A stretch of 64,000 nucleotides of DNA from Clytia hemisphaerica (taxonomy: Eukaryota > Cnidaria > Hydrozoa > Leptothecata > Clytiidae), in NCBI GenBank assembly GCA_902728285.1, contig CACVBU010001235.1:901233-965232 (forward strand). Reading direction: 5' to 3'. A model generated the notes under the pieces. That model was not told where the DNA came from. It was given only the letters and a program-made list of their open reading frames with translations, and ran no database searches. The position numbers and the translations under genes are program-made. Below, piece after piece: positions 57,966 to 64,000 of this stretch (position 1 is the stretch's first letter; every line of letters begins with the position of its first letter).

Positions 57966-58044
57966 GCTTACTTAACTTACTCTTCATATTCAGCTCACTT
58001 AATATTTATCTACTAGTATCGAAATTTAAATAAAGAAATTTGAA

Positions 58045-58870
58045 TTAAAAACCAAACTTTATTTTACATTGGAAAAACAAACTTTATTTTATATATAATA
58101 GGAAAAACAAACTCTATTTTGCATAGGAAAAACTAAACTTTATTTTACATAGGAAAAACAAACTGTATTTGATCTGGGGTTATTAGAGACAATGGAGTGT
58201 TTGAAATTTTTTCTTTGTTTATGAAATGTTATTTCTTAATTACATGCATGTTCTGTTGAAAACAATTTTTAACTTGAGAATCAACTTTTAGACCTTTTAT
58301 TACATGTGTCATAAAAAGCTAAAATAGTTAATTTTTTTGTAAATTAATGTACCAAGAGAATTTAATTGGCTTTCTTTTGCAGATGACAATAAGAATTTTG
58401 CACTTCACTTAGAGGCTTTTTGAAAACACGCTTCACACAAAATCTCTCTAAACGTAACAAACACTACTATCGTCAGCTACATAAAGAAGTAGGGTTTGGT
58501 ACAGGCTAAGGAAAAACCAAACTTTATTTTACATTGGAAAAACCATATACACAAAAAACCGTTATATTTTTTTTAAAGGTTATGTACTATAGGTTATATA
58601 CTAACATAAGTATTCCCGTTTCATGTTGAGCACATATTTCGTATCAGACCAGATATCGGCTTATTGTTCTTTTTTGCTGAGATAAACAAATATTTTGGAT
58701 TTCTCTCTGTTTTCTATCAAAAATTGCTTCACATTTGTATCTATTCAATACGAAAGAGCTTGTAATCTAAAAAAGCTGAGTTAGCAAACGAAATCATTAT
58801 ACCTAACTTTATACTTTGCATAGGAAAAACTAAACTTTATTTTACAAAAACCAAACGTTATTTTATAAAA
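58045..58870. repeat. Clustered AAACCAAACTTTATTTTACATTGG repeats
   Basis: Units like CAAACTTTATTTTACATTGG plus AAAAA occur in tandem at about 58050-58165 (four units), then again near 58515 and 58820-58865. The pieces between are unrelated AT-rich sequence. Confidence 0.7.
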
Positions 58871-59285
58871 GAAAAACTATTGAACAAAAAATTATACTCT
58901 GTTGTTGCATTTGATATATAGGTGATGCGCATCGTCTCGTTTATTGTTGCCCCAGCTAATCCCCGTCTTTGTATTTTCTTTTTTGATTATGCAACATTGT
59001 AGAGCATTGTACGATGACCCCTAACACGTTTTTACTACTTTTCGCTTTTGCTGGGTCTTCACGCCCAAGGGGCTACTTGTTGCACGCTTTAAAATTTCCT
59101 GTATTTTTGACACTCAATTCCTTCCGAAAGCTCTGTTGAATTTCAAAAGCCTAGGGCAGTTTTACTCAAAATTTATCGTAGAAGAAGATTCCGTAAAAAT
59201 GGATTGCCCGTTAAACCATGCCTTCGCCCAAATTAGAGAATTCTGAACCCCTTGAAATCCCTAAGCAATTTCAACCGGGGCGGGA

Positions 59286-59515
59286 GCGGGCATAAATTAT
59301 AACCATGCAATTGCGCGCTTACGCCCTCGGAACATAAGCGTGCAATTGAGAGGATTTGCCAGACTGTCTTTTTTTGCATTTTTTAATTCAATTGCCTTGG
59401 AAATTCATACATTTTCTTCTCTCGCCTTGGAAATTTCGAATTTTTTTGAAAACTTTTGTCCTCGGAAATCCTGTGTCGTCTGCCCCCCTGCTACAGACAA
59501 ATTCTGGAATGGCCC
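59286..59515. repeat. Dispersed repeat B, copy 2
   Basis: Inverted match to 50596-50735. It lies directly before the third family A fragment. Copy 1 lies about 280 bases beyond the family A copy at 49308-50317, so B and A are neighbours at both sites. Confidence 0.6.
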
Positions 59516-59518
59516 TTT

Positions 59519-59852
59519 CAGATTCAGTATATATGTGAATAGAGCAGTAAAAAATACAACTTTTCTATTTTTCCTTTTTTTTTGCAATCAATTCGCTTGA
59601 GAAGATGATTGACAGATTAAAGTTCCCGTGCGGGAGCTCGCAAGTCTTCTGCAAGCGTTCTCGGCTCAATCCTCAGACCGCGCTAAAAATGGTTTAGCTG
59701 TGACAGATCATTTTGATGGAAGTTGTTGGAATGTTCACAACGCTCTTGACAGAAAATACTTGAAATTTTGTTAGATCTGTTATAGTTTTGATACCCATTG
59801 AAGAATCATATTCTGGTTTTCATGTTATTAGATGCTGGTTTAGAGCTTTAGA
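59519..59852. mobile_element. Repeat family A, copy 3 (truncated)
   Basis: Matches the middle and right part of 49308-50317 (AATAGAGCAGTAAAAAATAC, then GGAAGTTGTTGGAATGTT, then GAAGAATCATATTCTGGTTT), with internal deletions and without terminal inverted repeats. Confidence 0.8.
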
Positions 59853-60142
59853 ACTAGCCTGAAGGGAATATAATATCATGCCATACCATACTGTCAACTA
59901 CTCTTGGGACTATCTGACAAAACAACATAGGACGGCAATTCGGCCACCATTTCACCGAACCTCCAGAGTCATTTGATTTGACTCAATGAACGGCGTATTA
60001 AAAAATACACGAAAACAAATTTGTTGTCAAAGAGATTTAACAGTAAGGGAAAATACAGACCAGATATCAACCAGTCCCATGTTTCGACCAATCATCCCAA
60101 GTTAGAGCAGTTACAGTACTCTCCTGCTGCCATGCCAGAGTA

Positions 60143-60371
60143 CCGTGAAGTTGGGTAACTTGCAATAGTGGAGGCTAACATGCATAGCCCTCAAATGAAT
60201 AACCTGGCTGGTCATTAAAATACGAAGTTAAATCAAAACGAAAATGGTAGAGTAGAGCTGCGAGCAGAGCTGCGTAGCTCATTTGTTTTGAAATTTTGCT
60301 ACTTTGATTGGTCAGTCATTTGATGGCTATGCAAGTTTCCCTCCACTGATGCAAGTTACTCAACTTCACGG
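60143..60371. mobile_element. TA-flanked MITE, CCGTGAAGTTGGGTAAC ends, 229 bp
   Basis: Left end CCGTGAAGTTGGGTAACTTG, right end CAAGTTACTCAACTTCACGG, TA on both sides (60141-60142, 60372-60373). Confidence 0.8.
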
Positions 60372-60895
60372 TAGTGGTTTAGAAGGCTAACTTGAAAACC
60401 CTGAAACTCCTCTCTTTCAAATGATATTAAAATTGTTTGATTCTAGAGTTTAGAAAAAAAAGTCTAGGGTATTTTACAAAAACAACCTTTTCCCGCTGTA
60501 ACCTAAGAATTATCAATTTTGCCAGTATGCAGAGTATGGCAAGGCTGCACTCAAGGAAAAATTTGGAAATACCAAGTTCCGTACTGGAAGAACGCACCTG
60601 ATAAATTTTGGTCCGGACAAGGTGCATCTATGCCTTGGAAATTGGCAAAAGAATTGCTAAAATTAGCTGCACTGAAATAGCAGAACTCTGCACTTGGGAT
60701 AAAAAAACCGTCTGCACTTGCACCTGAAAACCTCAAATTTTGCACCTGCACTCAAGATCTCGAGCAAATGAGCCACACTCTACAAATTGGCAATTTTGTA
60801 GTGTTTTAAAAGTAAGGAAAATCTTTCTTGTAATTTCCTAGTACTCTAAGAAGAAACTTCATTAGTCTTTCCAACATAAATATCTAGCTAGCTCG

Positions 60896-61206
60896 GGGCT
60901 GTCCACATAGTACGTACGCACTAAGGGGAGGGGGGTCTTCTCAAAAGCGTATGCTTGCGTACAGGGGGAGGGGAGGGGTCGAAGGAAAGAAAGATAACCC
61001 TTGTTTTTTTTTGTAGACTTTTACGCTTCTTATACGCATCAAGGAAAAGAAAAAGTTTCTTAATAAACATTGAGTTTCATGTTGAAAAAAGGGCCAAACT
61101 AAGCGATTTAAGGGGGGTATAGCCATTTGCGTACGCTTGCGTACTTTGGGGGAGGGGGTACTCGATTTTCGACATTTTAGTGCATACGTACTTTGTGGAC
61201 AGCTCC
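60896..61206. mobile_element. Repeat family C, copy 2 (complete), about 311 bp
   Basis: Ends GGGGCTGTCCACATAGTACG and CTTTGTGGACAGCTCC are inverted. The interior has GTACGCTTGCGTAC motifs and G-runs. Related to 5081-5463. A clear target duplication is not visible. Confidence 0.7.
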
Positions 61207-63294
61207 CTGTGACTTCCAATATTATTTCTTTATGACAAGCGAGCTTGCCTCAAAGATGTGTCACTCTTCAGAAGCAAAAAACAGTGTAGATGGGAACTTC
61301 AATAATCCGGGATTACAATTTTACCATATTTTTAACAATTTTTGCCTCCTTAACCAAGACCCCACAACCTCTTAACCTTTAAGGAAGATCAAAATAGAGT
61401 TTTTCAGTGTTCCCAAAAAAACGCATCACCAAAACTTTTTCATCTTCACATAGGGGAGGGGGGCACGCAGTTACTACAAGACAGTATGACACTTACTACC
61501 GTGGTGGTACTGTTTTCAAAAATTTTGTACTTGGTACATTTCAGTGGGCAATTAAAGAACTAATGGGTGCAAGTTAAGGTTGGTTCGAAATTTCTTTGTT
61601 TTTTTATGAAGTTTAAATAGATGTTTCATTAGGTTTCATTGTAGTTTATGATTAATTAGGATTAATTCATATTTTAATGAAGAGATGGAAAGTATTATTT
61701 AATGCATTTTTGCAAAATATTTTGACAAGGCCTCTTAAAACTGTTAAAAATAAGTACAGTTAACTTGGGAGTTTTCCTTGTATAGGTTACTTTCCACAGC
61801 AGAAATTTGAGAATTTAGTTTACCAGGCCTATAATGTATTGGTGTATGGTCATCTGGGATAATTTGGTCCTTTTCATGATTTCTAATGAAAAAAATTAGG
61901 AAGAAAAAAATCATCTCTGGCTGTTAAGTGTGTTCACATTCTGTAATTATATTTTTTCTTTCTTTCACTGAAAGAAATGTGTTGCTATTAATTACAAAAA
62001 GCTGTAGTACTTTGTGATTTTTTTCTTCTAAGAATTAACTAACTTTTCATTCAAATAAATTGATTTAATATGCATAACACTATTTATTTGATCTTTAACG
62101 TCCAGAAAGCATGCTAAATAAACAAACTTTTTAAAGAGTTATATAGGAACAATGTAACAGTTTGAATGAGTCATGAGTAAAGTTTTTTATAAAGAAAGTT
62201 TCATTTGTTATCTATTTGGTTCTTATGAGAAAAAAAATGCGGCCGGGTGACGACGAAAAAAAATTTCACCCGGCCGGTGAACCAAAAACCTTTTTTTCTT
62301 TTAGGGTCGGCCTGATCAGACATTATGTCAAACCCATATTTTCAGTCCCTTAAAAAATTTAAACAAATTAAAAGATTATTTACGTAAATTTGAAATTAGC
62401 ATTGTTATTTCAGGCCCTGAAAAAATGGTGTTATTATTATGAATTTGGATTCAGATGAAGAGGATTTTCTAGCTGCTAGAAATTGTCTAATTAGATTATT
62501 CTAACATATAGTTTTGATGTTTCAAAAAAAGTTTCACATGTCCCCATAAAAATCAATTATTGTATGTAGTTTTAGAAGGAACTTTCCAAGCTTTAGTGTC
62601 AGGAAGAGCTGCAATTGCTTTGATTATATTTTGACTGAATTCTGAGATCAAGATACTATGGTTTGAAATCATAGTAGTCTCATCATCAAACAAGGCACCT
62701 TATCTCTAAAAAGTATGTCCCTTATTTACCCCGAAGTCAAATCTTAATCTTTGGGTAATTATGGGACATTAAAGTTTGAGTTTGAAGTGTTTATTTTTTA
62801 TAAGAAAACTACAAACTTGATTTTCTAGTTATATGGAATCATAACTACACTGTAAGTCTTACAAAACCTGCAAAGGTTTGCACCTAAATGTACTTCAGTT
62901 GGTCTAGATGGCTCTATACAAATATTACTGATCGAAGTGTCCCTTATTACCCCAAAATAGGAAAAAAGCTGGTGTAAAAATGGGGCACTAACTTTGTTGA
63001 AAGTCCTTTAAATGATAGCACTTGGATTTAAAGTCACCAAGTGGATGCAAAACCTCAAATATCATGACCTTTTGGAAAGATATCTGGGTTTTTCAAAATC
63101 ACCCCAAAATGTGGGATATTTACAGGACACCTTTAAAATAAATTTTAGGAACATCTACTAATTTTCAAGGAAAAGTAATAAATCTTGTGTAATGTCATAC
63201 TTTGATAAATGAAATATCAAAAGATCTGATCTCTAGGATTAATACTTTCAGAGTAATGCCCAAATAAGTCAAAATCGTCCCGTAATTACCCTAG
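61207..63294. other. No gene recognised
   Basis: AT-rich sequence without splice-supported ORFs. A small GC-rich hairpin (GCGGCCGGGTGA ... TCACCCGGCCGG) sits at about 62239-62276. From 62690 to 63290 several loosely similar stretches mention GTCCCTTATTTACCCC-like sequence at roughly 240-base spacing, possibly a decayed repeat. Confidence 0.4.
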
Positions 63295-64000
63295 ATGACT
63301 ATACTTAGTAACAGAAAGCAATTCACATCACTAAATGGAATCGAATCCAACCTTGAAAGAGTCGAATATGGTGTTCCGCAAGGATCTCTAATTGGACCAC
63401 CAAGTTTTTCCATCAACGTAAACGATATGAGTGATTGTATTGAAAGTGATTTAGACCAGCTTGCAGATGATTCAACAACCTATACTACTGGACCAACTGC
63501 TGATGATGTTCTTGACAGCCTCCAAAACAGTGCTTGTCAATTAGAGAGTTATGCCAAACGAAACTCCTTAACGATTCACCCTGATAAATGCAAAATCTTG
63601 GTCATGTCAAGAAATCGTTTCATTGGTCCATACAAAAATATTACTCTGTGTGGAGCAAGTGTTGAAATTGTTAGCTCCACCAAATGTCTGGGAGTTACTA
63701 TTGATGACAAGTTGGAATGGGAGGAGCATGTTCGAAAAATTACGAAATCTTTTAGTATTAAACTGAAGAAACTTTATCAAATGAGAAACATGCCATACCC
63801 TACCTTATCAACAATATATTTTCAAGGCATATTACCCTCTGTTATCTACGGTATACTCATTTGGGGAAATTGTTCTGAGAATCTTATGTCGTATGTCGAG
63901 AATGTCCACATAAAGGCTGCACGGTTCATAAATCGAGTCAAAAAGTCTGTTCGTGATAATGCTGTCCTAGCCAGTGTCAAATGGAAACCCATTATCTATT
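63295..64000 (+). pseudogene. LINE reverse transcriptase fragment (second CR1/jockey-like copy), runs off the window
   Basis: Open for 235 codons from ATG 63295 to the window end without a stop. It begins in the middle of a reverse transcriptase: GVPQGSLIGPPSF, then LADDSTTY at the catalytic site (Leu instead of the usual Tyr or Phe before Ala-Asp-Asp), then the thumb segment with LTIHPDKCKIL, CLGVTIDDKLEWEEHV and IYGILIWGN. The upstream RT domain and the endonuclease are absent, as in a 5'-truncated insertion. It is a different lineage from the LINE at 51165, judging by the motifs. The rest lies outside the window, so intactness of the 3' part is unknown. Confidence 0.88.

Overview
The window is a stretch of animal nuclear DNA. 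Coding exons are short, are separated by GT-AG introns and keep consistent phases. The sequence is AT-rich and packed with fold-back DNA elements and retroelement debris. The gene set (an ApeC-domain protein, an EF-hand nicotinamidase, the WASH subunit WASHC3, CCDC34) together with a Penelope-like element and CR1-like LINEs fits a marine invertebrate. I favour a cnidarian, but the species is an inference and the sequence alone does not settle it.

Layout. 1-522 is the 3' end of a C2H2 zinc-finger gene. 2000-2674 and 11764-12605 are two small secreted six-cysteine proteins. They share signal-peptide style, cysteine spacing, intron positions and phases, and TATA-to-ATG distance, so they are paralogs. 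16947-19780 is a five-exon ApeC (apextrin C-terminal) protein with a membrane anchor. All four read on the + strand. 21033-34060 (-) is WASHC3 in eight exons. 34407-41872 (+) is CCDC34 in four exons, divergent from WASHC3 across about 350 bp. A single-exon four-helix membrane protein (39063-39617, -) lies antisense in a CCDC34 intron. 42208-43726 (-) is a nicotinamidase. From 43.7 kb to the end I see no confident host gene.

Mobile DNA. A Penelope-like element in the large WASHC3 intron was split by an inverted-terminal-repeat element (29954-33615). That element in turn received two separate retroposons that each carry only a LINE-type ORF1, and a palindromic MITE. One ORF1 was then broken by a 317-bp hAT-type MITE. 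A second stack (47905-55102) contains a CR1-like LINE whose exact borders are proven by an uninterrupted sister copy of its target. Several TA-flanked fold-back families recur through the window, and in one case an empty site confirms the borders.

The host genes are mostly independent: endosomal actin regulation, a cilium/flagellum-associated coiled-coil protein, and NAD salvage. The secreted peptides and the ApeC protein next to each other suggest an extracellular or defence-related neighbourhood, but that is inference from context only.
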